From positions 1 through 36,443 of the forward strand of contig JAIOAQ010000030.1 in assembly GCA_019873735.1 (NCBI GenBank): 36,443 nt of DNA. The letters are read 5' to 3'. The DNA comes from Chloroflexota bacterium. GTDB lineage: Bacteria; Chloroflexota; Anaerolineae; Anaerolineales; Villigracilaceae. Within the stretch, counting starts at the first letter, position 1; each line of letters begins with the position of its first letter. Below, piece by piece: positions 22,306-28,886 of this stretch. Under the pieces are notes generated by a model. It was not told the DNA's origin. It did no database searches and worked only from the letters and a program-made list of their open reading frames with translations. The position numbers were made by a program, and so were the translations under genes.

Positions 22306-23846
22306 GCAGATTATCCCGGCGTGAATTTCTCAAACTGGCGGCGGCCTTTTCTGCCGGCGCGCTTTTGACGGACATCTTCCCTGGCGAGTGGTGTCTTGCC
22401 TCTATGGCCGCCGACAAGCGTCCCAATATCATTCTATTTGTCTTTGACGCCATGTCGGCGCGGAATTTGTCGCTCTATGGCTATCCGCGACTCACCACTC
22501 CTAACCTGGAGCGTTTCGCCCGGCGGGCGACCGTCTATCATGCTCACTACAGCGGCGGGAACTTTACGACCAGCGGCACGGCCTCCATGCTGACCGGCCT
22601 GTATCCGTGGCATCACCGCGCTTTGCATTTTAGCGGTTTAGTGAGCCATTCTGCGGCCGGGTATAACCTCTTTCGTCTGCTTGGCCCGGATTATTATCGC
22701 TACGCCTTTACCCAAAACCTTTTGGCCGATGGTTTGCTGCGGCAATTTTCGGTAGATGTGGACGAGCGCTTGCCCGCAACCGCTTTTAGTTTGGGAGGGG
22801 ATGATATTCCTTTTGATACCTGGCCGCCCGATTCAAGGCTGAGTCTCCAGGTGTTTCAAGACCACCTCTTTGTGTTGAGCACACACGTGCCGGCCTCCTG
22901 GCTTGGCGGCTACTTGAACAGCGTCAACTCATTGCGCAAGACGCGCTTTTATCGCAAGGGTGTGGCGGGTTACCCCTATGGAGCGCCCGTCTTTGTTAAC
23001 TACAATCTGGCCTTTGATAATCAAAAGGTGTATGCTGGCGTTACTGCAGAAATTAAACGCCTGGCGCAAAATCAGCGACCCTATTTCGCTTATGTTCACC
23101 TTTTCTCTCCCCATGACCCCTACAACCCGCAGGCGAAATATGCCCGCCTGTTTGATGACGGTTACCGCCCCCCAGACAAGCCAGCACATCCTTTGGGCGA
23201 TTCGCGTTCTGATGAAGATGTCTTGAGAAAGCGTTTGCGTTACGACCAGTTGATTGCAAATGTGGATGCTGAGTTTGGCCGCTTGCTGGACGCATTGGAG
23301 GCCGAGGGGATATTGGACAATACTTATCTGCTTGTCACCTCTGATCATGGTGAGATGTTTGAGCGCGGTTACTATGGCCATGGCGACGATCTGATGTATG
23401 AAGGCGTGATACACATCCCGCTGCTGATCTCATCTCCGGGTCAGACCGGACGTCAGGATGTCCATACCCCCACCAGCAATGTAGATATCCTTCCTACACT
23501 GCTTTGGCTTGCCGGCCGCGAAATTCCCTCTGGCCTGGATGGCCGCGTCTTGCCCGCTTTTGCCGATTACCAGGCCGACGAGCGTCCCATCTTTTCGGTT
23601 CAGGCAATGGCCGACTCGGCTTTTCTGCCGCTCACCAAAGGCACTTTTGTCTTGCGGCGGGGAGACTATAAATTGATCGCCTATCTGGGTTTTCCGGCCT
23701 ATGAGAAAGAATTTGAACTCTATAACCTGGCTGCCGACCCGGAGGAGATGGACGATTTGTACGCCAAAGAGACATCCATTGCCAGCCAACTGCAGGATGA
23801 ATTGCTGGGCGCTCTCGAAGATGCCAACCGCCCGTATCGAAAGTGA
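22302..23846 (+). CDS. Sulfatase-fold (alkaline phosphatase superfamily) enzyme, Tat-exported, non-canonical active site
   Basis: This is a 514-residue protein with an N-terminal twin-arginine signal (SRREFLK at residues 5-11, then a hydrophobic stretch). The metal-binding motifs of the sulfatase/phosphodiesterase fold are present: FVFDAMSARNLSLYGY (D49) and TSDHGEMFERGYYGHGDDLMYEGVIHIPLL. At the place of the sulfatase CxPxR motif it reads TTSGTASMLTG, so the Cys/Ser is T89, Pro is S91 and Arg is T93. Formylglycine cannot form, and a Thr nucleophile as in phosphoethanolamine and phosphoglycerol transferases is more likely. It would act outside the membrane on sulfated, phosphorylated or lipid substrates. 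The start overlaps the Nudix stop. Confidence 0.85.
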   Translation: MSRLSRREFLKLAAAFSAGALLTDIFPGEWCLASMAADKRPNIILFVFDAMSARNLSLYGYPRLTTPNLERFARRATVYHAHYSGGNFTTSGTASMLTGLYPWHHRALHFSGLVSHSAAGYNLFRLLGPDYYRYAFTQNLLADGLLRQFSVDVDERLPATAFSLGGDDIPFDTWPPDSRLSLQVFQDHLFVLSTHVPASWLGGYLNSVNSLRKTRFYRKGVAGYPYGAPVFVNYNLAFDNQKVYAGVTAEIKRLAQNQRPYFAYVHLFSPHDPYNPQAKYARLFDDGYRPPDKPAHPLGDSRSDEDVLRKRLRYDQLIANVDAEFGRLLDALEAEGILDNTYLLVTSDHGEMFERGYYGHGDDLMYEGVIHIPLLISSPGQTGRQDVHTPTSNVDILPTLLWLAGREIPSGLDGRVLPAFADYQADERPIFSVQAMADSAFLPLTKGTFVLRRGDYKLIAYLGFPAYEKEFELYNLAADPEEMDDLYAKETSIASQLQDELLGALEDANRPYRK

Positions 23847-23887
23847 CTTGCATCTCTTAAGTGCCCCTCCTGCTGGAGACTATGCAG

Positions 23888-24427
23888 ATGAAACTTTTCC
23901 CTCCTTTCAAGGAAATCATCCCTGTCTATGCTCTGATTGTCTTTGTGACCTATGGTTGGAGCCTGGCAGTCACCTTTTGGAAACTGCCCTCCTGGCTGCT
24001 TTATATGACTCTCGGCGATATTGCCATTGCTTTCTGTGAAATCTTTGTGGTCAACTTTATTGAAAGTGTGGTTTTCTTGCTTGGTCTGTTGGCGTTGGGC
24101 GTGATTCTGCCGGCGCGATGGTTGCGCAATCATTTCTCGGCGCATGGGGTGGTGCCGGCCCTTTTGCTGCCTGCCTCTGCCATGCTCCATTTGGGCCTGT
24201 ATGCAAATGCCGATTTGCGTGAGGCCTTCATCCTCTCTTTGCCGCTGTGGTGGGGCGGAACAGTGCTGGTAGCGGCGGCCGGTTTGTGGCTCTCTGTTCG
24301 CTTCAAGCGCCTGGAAAATGTGCTGGCAGAATTGGCCGACCGGATGATTGTGTTTTTGTACCTTTTTCTTCCGCTTACATTCATTGCTCTGTTGGTGGTG
24401 ATTGGGCGCAATCTCTGGATGGTTTGA
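23888..24427 (+). CDS. Integral membrane protein of unknown function
   Basis: The protein has 179 residues and four or five hydrophobic helices (about 9-30, 35-55, 62-82, 95-110, 150-175) with no recognised motif. GGAG lies 9 nt before the chosen ATG (MKLFPPFKEI); an ATG two codons earlier would be only 3 nt from it. It follows the sulfatase-fold gene by 41 nt and precedes the dehydrogenase by 39 nt, so it is probably co-transcribed. A role with the exported sulfatase-fold enzyme is possible but unsupported. Confidence 0.75.
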   Translation: MKLFPPFKEIIPVYALIVFVTYGWSLAVTFWKLPSWLLYMTLGDIAIAFCEIFVVNFIESVVFLLGLLALGVILPARWLRNHFSAHGVVPALLLPASAMLHLGLYANADLREAFILSLPLWWGGTVLVAAAGLWLSVRFKRLENVLAELADRMIVFLYLFLPLTFIALLVVIGRNLWMV

Positions 24428-24466
24428 ACCCTGCCGGATCAATCCATTTTGACTTGCGGAGGCGCA

Positions 24467-25471
24467 ATGTCCAAACCCAAGGTATTTGTTACCCGCCTGA
24501 TACTCGATTCTGGCCTGCGGCTGGTGCAGGATTTTTGCGATGTTGACCTTTGGGCCGACGAACTCCCGCCGCCGCGCGAGGCATTATTGAAACGTGTCCG
24601 CGGCGTGGATGGCCTGCTCTGCCTGCTTACCGACCAGATAGATGCCGAGGTCATGGATGCCGCCGGGCCGCAGTTGAAAGTCATCAGCAATCATGCCGTT
24701 GGCTACGACAATATCAACGTGGCAGAGGCAACGGCGCGCTGCATACCGGTAGGCAATACCCCCGGCATACTGACCGATGCAACCGCCGATTTGACCTTTG
24801 CGCTTCTCCTGGCTGCTGCCCGTCGTGTGGTGGAAGCCGAGCGTTTTGTCCGCCAGGGAAAGTGGAAAACTTGGGGGCCGGCTTTGCTGCTGGGCATGGA
24901 TGTCAGCGGCGCTACTCTGGGCATTGTCGGTTATGGGCGCATTGGTCAGGCTGTTGCCCGGCGCGCAGTCGGTTTCGGCATGCGCATTCTGTACTATGAT
25001 CCTGCCGCTGTCCCGCCAGCCTCCCTTCCGGCGCAGCCGGTGGATTTCGAAACGCTTCTCCGCGAGTCGGATTTTGTGAGTCTGCATACGCCGCTTACGA
25101 GCCAAACCTATCACCTTATCAATGCAGACAGCCTTGCTCTGATGAAGCCGACTGCCGTGCTCATCAACACCGCGCGCGGACCGGTGGTGGATCCGCAGGC
25201 TTTGTATATGGCGCTCAAGACGCGCCGCATCTTTGCCGCCGCCCTGGACGTAACAGACCCCGAACCGTTGCCGATGGACAGCCCGTTGTTAGAACTGGAT
25301 AATCTGATTATCCTGCCTCATATAGCCAGCGCCAGCCGTTCGTCCCGCGAACAGATGTCCCGCATGGCGGCCGAAAATCTGCTTGCCGGACTGAGGGGGG
25401 AACGCCTTCCCAATTGTGTCAACCCCGAAGTATATGAAAAATTGAAGGTCACGCGCGCTTCAAACGCCTGA
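24467..25471 (+). CDS. D-2-hydroxyacid dehydrogenase (glyoxylate/hydroxypyruvate reductase-like)
   Basis: The 334-residue protein belongs to the D-isomer-specific 2-hydroxyacid dehydrogenase family. It shows [10 protein letters not shown], the NAD(P)-binding [15 protein letters not shown], the catalytic Arg in NTARGPVVD, the Glu in DPEPLP and the His in LPHIASAS. It reduces a 2-keto acid such as glyoxylate with NAD(P)H in the cytoplasm; the exact substrate is inferred. GGAGG lies 4 nt before the ATG. The stop codon sits inside an 11-bp inverted repeat. Confidence 0.9.
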   Translation: MSKPKVFVTRLILDSGLRLVQDFCDVDLWADELPPPREALLKRVRGVDGLLCLLTDQIDAEVMDAAGPQLKVISNHAVGYDNINVAEATARCIPVGNTPGILTDATADLTFALLLAAARRVVEAERFVRQGKWKTWGPALLLGMDVSGATLGIVGYGRIGQAVARRAVGFGMRILYYDPAAVPPASLPAQPVDFETLLRESDFVSLHTPLTSQTYHLINADSLALMKPTAVLINTARGPVVDPQALYMALKTRRIFAAALDVTDPEPLPMDSPLLELDNLIILPHIASASRSSREQMSRMAAENLLAGLRGERLPNCVNPEVYEKLKVTRASNA

Positions 25472-25479
25472 CCTTCAAT
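25441..25479 (+). terminator. Hairpin overlapping the end of the dehydrogenase gene
   Basis: ATTGAAGGTCA (25441-25451) pairs perfectly with TGACCTTCAAT (25469-25479); the right arm contains the stop codon. The loop is 17 nt and the tail TCCTGTTTCTG is only weakly T-rich. It lies just before the oppositely oriented tRNA-Thr. Confidence 0.5.
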
Positions 25480-25490
25480 TCCTGTTTCTG

Positions 25491-25563
25491 AGCCACCGAA
25501 GGGATTTGAACCCTTGACCGGACGATTACGAATCGTCTGCTCTGCCAGCTGAGCTACGGTGGC
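25491..25563 (-). tRNA. tRNA-Thr(CGT)
   Basis: On the minus strand the acceptor stem is GCCACCG/CGGTGGC, the D stem GCTC/GAGC, the anticodon stem GACGA/TCGTC around TTCGTAA (anticodon CGT), and the T arm AAGGG-TTCAAAT-CCCTT. The discriminator is T; CCA is not encoded. It converges on the dehydrogenase gene. Confidence 0.95.
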
Positions 25564-25632
25564 GAGGCGGGGAGATTATACAGCATACTTTTATGGGATG
25601 CAAGGAAATTTTGAAAGGGCAAGCACTTTCAA

Positions 25633-25661
25633 TTGACAAATCCAGTTAACCGGTATAAAAT
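25633..25661 (+). promoter_or_regulatory. Promoter of tRNA-Met
   Basis: A perfect TTGACA (25633-25638) is followed after 17 bp by TAAAAT (25656-25661), with TATAAA overlapping at 25654. The tRNA begins 13 nt later. Confidence 0.75.
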
Positions 25662-25673
25662 TCGCACGCTTTT

Positions 25674-25745
25674 GGCAAGGTAGCTCAGTGGTAGAGCAGG
25701 GGACTCATAAGCCCTTGGTCGTGGGTTCGACCCCCACCCTTGCCA
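25674..25745 (+). tRNA. tRNA-Met(CAT)
   Basis: The acceptor stem is GGCAAGG/CCTTGCC, the D stem GCTC/GAGC, the anticodon loop CTCATAA (anticodon CAT) and the T arm GTGGG-TTCGACC-CCCAC. The discriminator is A and CCA is not encoded. The anticodon stem GGGGA/GCCCT has an A-G mismatch next to the loop and a G-T pair at its end. It is not an initiator type (no GGG/CCC anticodon stem triplets). Elongator Met is most likely; tRNA-Ile with a modified C cannot be excluded. Confidence 0.88.
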
Positions 25746-25782
25746 CTCATAAGGGCGGACGGAGAGCCTGGCCGCAAAAAAC

Positions 25783-25817
25783 GGCGCACCCGCAACGGTG
25801 CGCCGAGGTGGTTTTTA
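25783..25817 (+). terminator. Probable terminator after tRNA-Met
   Basis: GGCGCACC (25783-25790) pairs with GGTGCGCC (25797-25804); TTTTT follows at 25812-25816 after a 7-nt gap, which weakens the call. Confidence 0.5.
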
Positions 25818-25914
25818 GCCACATTTTTCCCGCGCCGCCAGGGAAATCTTTTGGACGATGGTGGGAATTTGTTCCGACTTTGTCATCCGTCCCAGTGATT
25901 TTGATCAGACTGAT

Positions 25915-26088
25915 TTACCTCGCTTCATAATCCTGCTTGCCCGGAATCATCCCTCTCACTCCTCCCCTCGGATTCTCCATATCCCCGGCATAGCGCGGGA
26001 TGATGTGAAGATGCACATGCGGCACGGTTTGACCCGCCGCCGCGCCGATGTTGATGCCTACATTGAGCCCGTCGGGGTCAAAGCGTTC
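25915..26088 (-). pseudogene. C-terminal remnant of a HIT-family hydrolase
   Basis: In one open frame the minus strand encodes 57 residues starting ERFDPDGLNVGINIGAAAG, then the histidine triad VPHVHLHIIPRY and the family tail NPRGGVRGMIPGK, ending in TAA. This is the C-terminal third of a HIT/Fhit-like nucleotide hydrolase with its active site intact. The N-terminal part is missing and there is no start codon. The codon just upstream is the TGA stop of the VapC gene in the same frame, so the fragment directly abuts the toxin gene. It was probably decapitated when the VapBC unit arrived or by a deletion. Confidence 0.8.
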
Positions 26089-26460
26089 TCATTTTTCCAC
26101 ATACCGCACGTCTTCCAGGCCGGCAAAGTGCGCGTCTTGAGTCCACAGGGTGGCATTGTGGGCGCGGGCGGTGGCGTAGATGAGGCTGTCTGCCATTGCC
26201 AGATTGTGTTCCAGCGCGAGTTGCGCGCCAAGCAGGGCAATCTCATCGGTAATGGGAACAATTCGACCGCGATACAACCGGCTGATGCCTTGCAGCGCCG
26301 CTTCTTTGCCTCGCTGTTGATGCAGACGTTTAAAGACCTCATACAGGCAAATGACCGGCACAAGGAGTTTCTCTTCATCTTCGATGGCGGGCGCAAAAAA
26401 ATCTGCGGTTGCACCATTGGCAAAGTATTCCAGCCAGCCAGAAGAATCGACAACGTTCAT
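26089..26460 (-). CDS. VapC-type PIN-domain toxin ribonuclease
   Basis: The 123-residue protein is a PIN-domain endoribonuclease. The four acidic active-site residues are visible: D5 in MNVVDSSGW, E41 in CLYEVFKR, D91 in MADSLIYATA and D109 in TQDAHF. It would cut RNA to slow growth when its antitoxin is lost. Its start overlaps the antitoxin stop (ATGA). The protein ends VRYVEK, a normal PIN end, and its TGA is followed in frame by the HIT remnant. Confidence 0.92.
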   Translation of the reverse strand: MNVVDSSGWLEYFANGATADFFAPAIEDEEKLLVPVICLYEVFKRLHQQRGKEAALQGISRLYRGRIVPITDEIALLGAQLALEHNLAMADSLIYATARAHNATLWTQDAHFAGLEDVRYVEK

Positions 26461-26669
26461 CGCGCCTCGTCCTCTTCTTCACGCTGCGGGTCGGTATCCA
26501 GCCCGGGGAACATGCCGCGCGCCTGTTCAACAGGCGGGACGAATATCATCCGCAGGCTGCCTTCGTAGGGGATGAAGACAGCCTTATAACCCGGTTTAAC
26601 ATTGTATTTTTGCCGAATGGCGGCAGGGATGACGATTTGAAACTTGGAAGAAATTGTAACGGCCTCCAT
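26457..26669 (-). CDS. AbrB/MazE-type antitoxin of the VapBC pair
   Basis: The 70-residue protein has an N-terminal swapped-hairpin AbrB DNA-binding domain (ISSKFQIVIPAAIRQKYNVKPG) and a short acidic C-terminal tail (LDTDPQREEEDEAR) that would dock in the toxin. It should repress its own promoter and neutralise the PIN toxin encoded next. GAGGTG precedes the ATG by about 5 nt. Confidence 0.9.
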   Translation of the reverse strand: MEAVTISSKFQIVIPAAIRQKYNVKPGYKAVFIPYEGSLRMIFVPPVEQARGMFPGLDTDPQREEEDEAR

Positions 26670-26704
26670 CTTACACCTCGCGAACGAACCGATATGGTAA
26701 TAGG

Positions 26705-26713
26705 ATTATAGCA
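26705..26713 (-). promoter_or_regulatory. Extended -10 promoter of vapBC
   Basis: On the minus strand TGCTATAAT (26713-26705) is an exact extended -10 element, about 36 nt before the antitoxin start; no good -35 is seen. The site is a natural place for autoregulation by the AbrB-type antitoxin. Confidence 0.6.
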
Positions 26714-26825
26714 TACAATCATGCAAATTTTCCTCCTGCGCTTTCTGCGCCATCTGTGGATTCCCCCTCGCCGCCGACAACGTTTGACCTCCCATTTTCT
26801 TACACAAATTTGATAAAAAATCCGA

Positions 26826-26831
26826 TATAAT
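26826..26831 (+). promoter_or_regulatory. -10 box of the 2-oxoacid dehydrogenase operon
   Basis: A perfect TATAAT lies 21 nt before the E1 alpha ATG. The -35 region (around 26800-26808, TTACACAAA) is a weak match. The leader is short. Confidence 0.6.
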
Positions 26832-26852
26832 TCGTCTGTATTGGGAGCGTGT

Positions 26853-27812
26853 ATGGACAAAGAAAAACTACTGCAAATGTACTACGAGATGGTGCTTATC
26901 CGCCGCGTTGAGGAACGCGGCGCTGAATTGTATCAGGCCGGGAAGATCGGCGGCTTTATGCACCTGTATATCGGTCAGGAGGCCGTTTCCACCGGTCTGA
27001 TCGCCGCCCGCGAGCCGCGCGACCGGGTCATCACCGCCTACCGCGATCACGGCGTGGCGATCAATTGCGGCATCTCGGCCAACGAAGTGATGGCCGAATT
27101 GCTCGGCAAAGTCACCGGCACTTCGAAGGGCAAGGGTGGCTCGATGCACATGGCCTCGGTCGAGAAGAACATGTGGGGCGGGCACGCCATCGTCGGCGGA
27201 CACCTGCCCATCGCCGCCGGCCTGGCCCTCGGCGACCAGTATCAGGGTAACGATAACGTCACCATCTGCATGTTCGGCGACGGAGCGACCAACATCGGCT
27301 ATTTCCACGAGGCGCTCAACGTCTCCATGACCTGGAACTTACGCGTCCTGTGGGTGTGCGAAAACAACCAGTATGGCATGGGGACGTCGGTGGAGCGCGC
27401 TTCGGCGGTCAGCGAGATTCGCCAGAAGGCCGAAGGCTACGGGATGAAGAACAGCCGCGTCGACGGGATGGACGTGCTGGCCGTGTACGAGGCGGCCAAA
27501 CAGGCGATAGACTACGTCCGCAGCGAGAGCAAGCCCTACCTGTTGGAGGCGGTCACCTACCGCTTCCGCGGCCACTCGATGGGCGACCCGGAGCGCTACC
27601 GCTCGCAGGACGAGGTCAAGAAATGGCAGGATAACGACCCGATCGGCATTTTCCGCGCCGCCCTGCTGAAGAAAAAGAACATCACCGCCGCCGAACTGGA
27701 CGAAATCGAAGCCCGCGCCGAAGCCGATACCCAGAAGGCGGTCGAGTTTGCCGAAGCCAGCCCCGAACCGGGGATGGAAGAGCTGTTCAAGGATGTCTAT
27801 GTAGAGGATTAA
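26853..27812 (+). CDS. pdhA: Pyruvate dehydrogenase-type E1 component, alpha subunit
   Basis: The 319-residue protein binds thiamine diphosphate with the partner beta subunit and decarboxylates a 2-oxo acid. The ThDP/Mg motif GDG (142-144) to NN (171-172) is complete, and GKGGSMHMASVEKNMWGGHAIVGG matches PDH and acetoin dehydrogenase alpha chains. The phosphorylation-loop region YRFRGHSMGDPERYR is also present. Pyruvate is the likeliest substrate given resemblance to the PDH branch, but acetoin or branched-chain keto acids cannot be excluded. GGGAG lies 5 nt before the ATG. It is the first gene of an E1a-E1b-E2 operon. Confidence 0.9.
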   Translation: MDKEKLLQMYYEMVLIRRVEERGAELYQAGKIGGFMHLYIGQEAVSTGLIAAREPRDRVITAYRDHGVAINCGISANEVMAELLGKVTGTSKGKGGSMHMASVEKNMWGGHAIVGGHLPIAAGLALGDQYQGNDNVTICMFGDGATNIGYFHEALNVSMTWNLRVLWVCENNQYGMGTSVERASAVSEIRQKAEGYGMKNSRVDGMDVLAVYEAAKQAIDYVRSESKPYLLEAVTYRFRGHSMGDPERYRSQDEVKKWQDNDPIGIFRAALLKKKNITAAELDEIEARAEADTQKAVEFAEASPEPGMEELFKDVYVED

Positions 27813-27897
27813 ACACAAAGGACGCGAAGGATCACAAAGGTTCACAAAGTTTTTTTCTGCTTTTTTCTTTGTGTCCCCCTTCGTGCCCTTCGTGTTG
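27813..27897. repeat. Inverted interspersed repeat (ACACAAAGGAC...CTTTGTGTC type)
   Basis: Nearly the whole E1 alpha-E1 beta spacer is an imperfect palindrome. The left arm, with ACACAAAGGACGCGAAGG and CACAAAGG copies, is complementary to the right arm CTTTGTGTCCCCCTTCGTG... at 27867-27896. The centre is two T-runs. This kind of CACAAAGGACACGAAGG palindrome is seen dispersed in many bacterial genomes. Confidence 0.75.
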
Positions 27898-27911
27898 AAA
27901 AAGGTGTCACT

Positions 27912-28886
27912 ATGCCAAGAATCACGATGCGCGAGGCCATCTCGCAAGCACTTTGGGAAGAAATGGAACGCGACCCGGCGGTCTTTATCCTCGGCGAGGA
28001 GGTCGGCGTTTGGGGCGGAACGTATGCCGTCACCAAAGGCTTCTACGACCACTTCGGGCCGCAGCGGGTCAAGGATACGCCCATCGCCGAGAACGCCATC
28101 CTCGGCGCGGCCATCGGCGCGGCCATGGTCGGGCTGCGCCCGGTCGCCGAGTTGATGACCATCAACTTCGCCTTCTCGGCCATGGATTACGTTGTCAACC
28201 AGGCACCGAAACTGCGCTACATGTTCGGCGGGCAATTCCGCATTCCGCTCGTGATCCGGGCGGTGGGCGGCGGCGGACGTCAACTCGGCGCCACCCACTC
28301 CCAGACCCCCGACGCAGTCTTCGCCCACTTCCCCGGCCTGAAGGTCGTCTCGCCCGGCACGCCGGAAGACGCCAAGGGATTGCTGAAAACAGCCATCCGG
28401 TCTGATGACCCGGTGCTGTTCATCGAACATGCCACCATGTACCAGGTGCGCGGCGAAGTCCCCGAGGGCGAGTACCTCATCCCCATCGGCCAATCCAAAG
28501 TCCAGCGTCCGGGGCGGGACGTGACCATCGTCACCTACGCCAAGGGGTTGGAACTGTCGCTCAAGGCGGCGGACGAACTCGCCAAGGAGGGCATCGAAGT
28601 CGAAATCGTTGACCTGCGCACCCTGCGTCCGCTCGACATGGGGCCGGTGCTGGAGTCGTTCAAGAAGACCAACCGGGCGGTAATTGTGGAGGAAGGCTGG
28701 CGCTCCTACGGGGTGGGGGCAGAAGTGGCGGCCCGCATCTACGAAGAGGCCTTCGACTACGCCGACGCGCCCATCCTGCGCGTCGCCCAAAAAGAAGTGC
28801 CGCTGCCCTACAACCGCACGCTCGAACAGGCCGCCCTGCCGCAAGTCCCCGACATCACGGCGGCGGTCAAGGAGGTGCTGAAGTAA
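27912..28886 (+). CDS. pdhB: Pyruvate dehydrogenase-type E1 component, beta subunit
   Basis: The 324-residue transketolase-like subunit completes the E1 heterotetramer. It begins MPRITMREAISQALWEEM and contains GEEVGVWGG, DTPIAENAILGAAIGAAMVG, the VRAVGGGGRQLGATHSQ loop and the C-terminal transketolase domain (VTIVTYAKGLELSLKAADEL, VIVEEGW). The Shine-Dalgarno is weak (AAAGGTG) and the gene is separated from E1 alpha by a repeat element. The stop overlaps the E2 start (TAATG). Confidence 0.92.
   Translation: MPRITMREAISQALWEEMERDPAVFILGEEVGVWGGTYAVTKGFYDHFGPQRVKDTPIAENAILGAAIGAAMVGLRPVAELMTINFAFSAMDYVVNQAPKLRYMFGGQFRIPLVIRAVGGGGRQLGATHSQTPDAVFAHFPGLKVVSPGTPEDAKGLLKTAIRSDDPVLFIEHATMYQVRGEVPEGEYLIPIGQSKVQRPGRDVTIVTYAKGLELSLKAADELAKEGIEVEIVDLRTLRPLDMGPVLESFKKTNRAVIVEEGWRSYGVGAEVAARIYEEAFDYADAPILRVAQKEVPLPYNRTLEQAALPQVPDITAAVKEVLK

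Noticed and set aside
25858-26568. A 236-codon plus-strand frame opposite VapBC.
   Set aside because: The minus strand holds a complete VapBC pair with all PIN acidic residues and the HIT motif; the plus frame has no protein-like signal.
27339-28844. A 501-codon open frame antisense to E1 alpha and E1 beta.
   Set aside because: It is a by-product of GC-rich codon use in two certain genes and crosses the repeat element; the translation is low-complexity and has no fold-like pattern.
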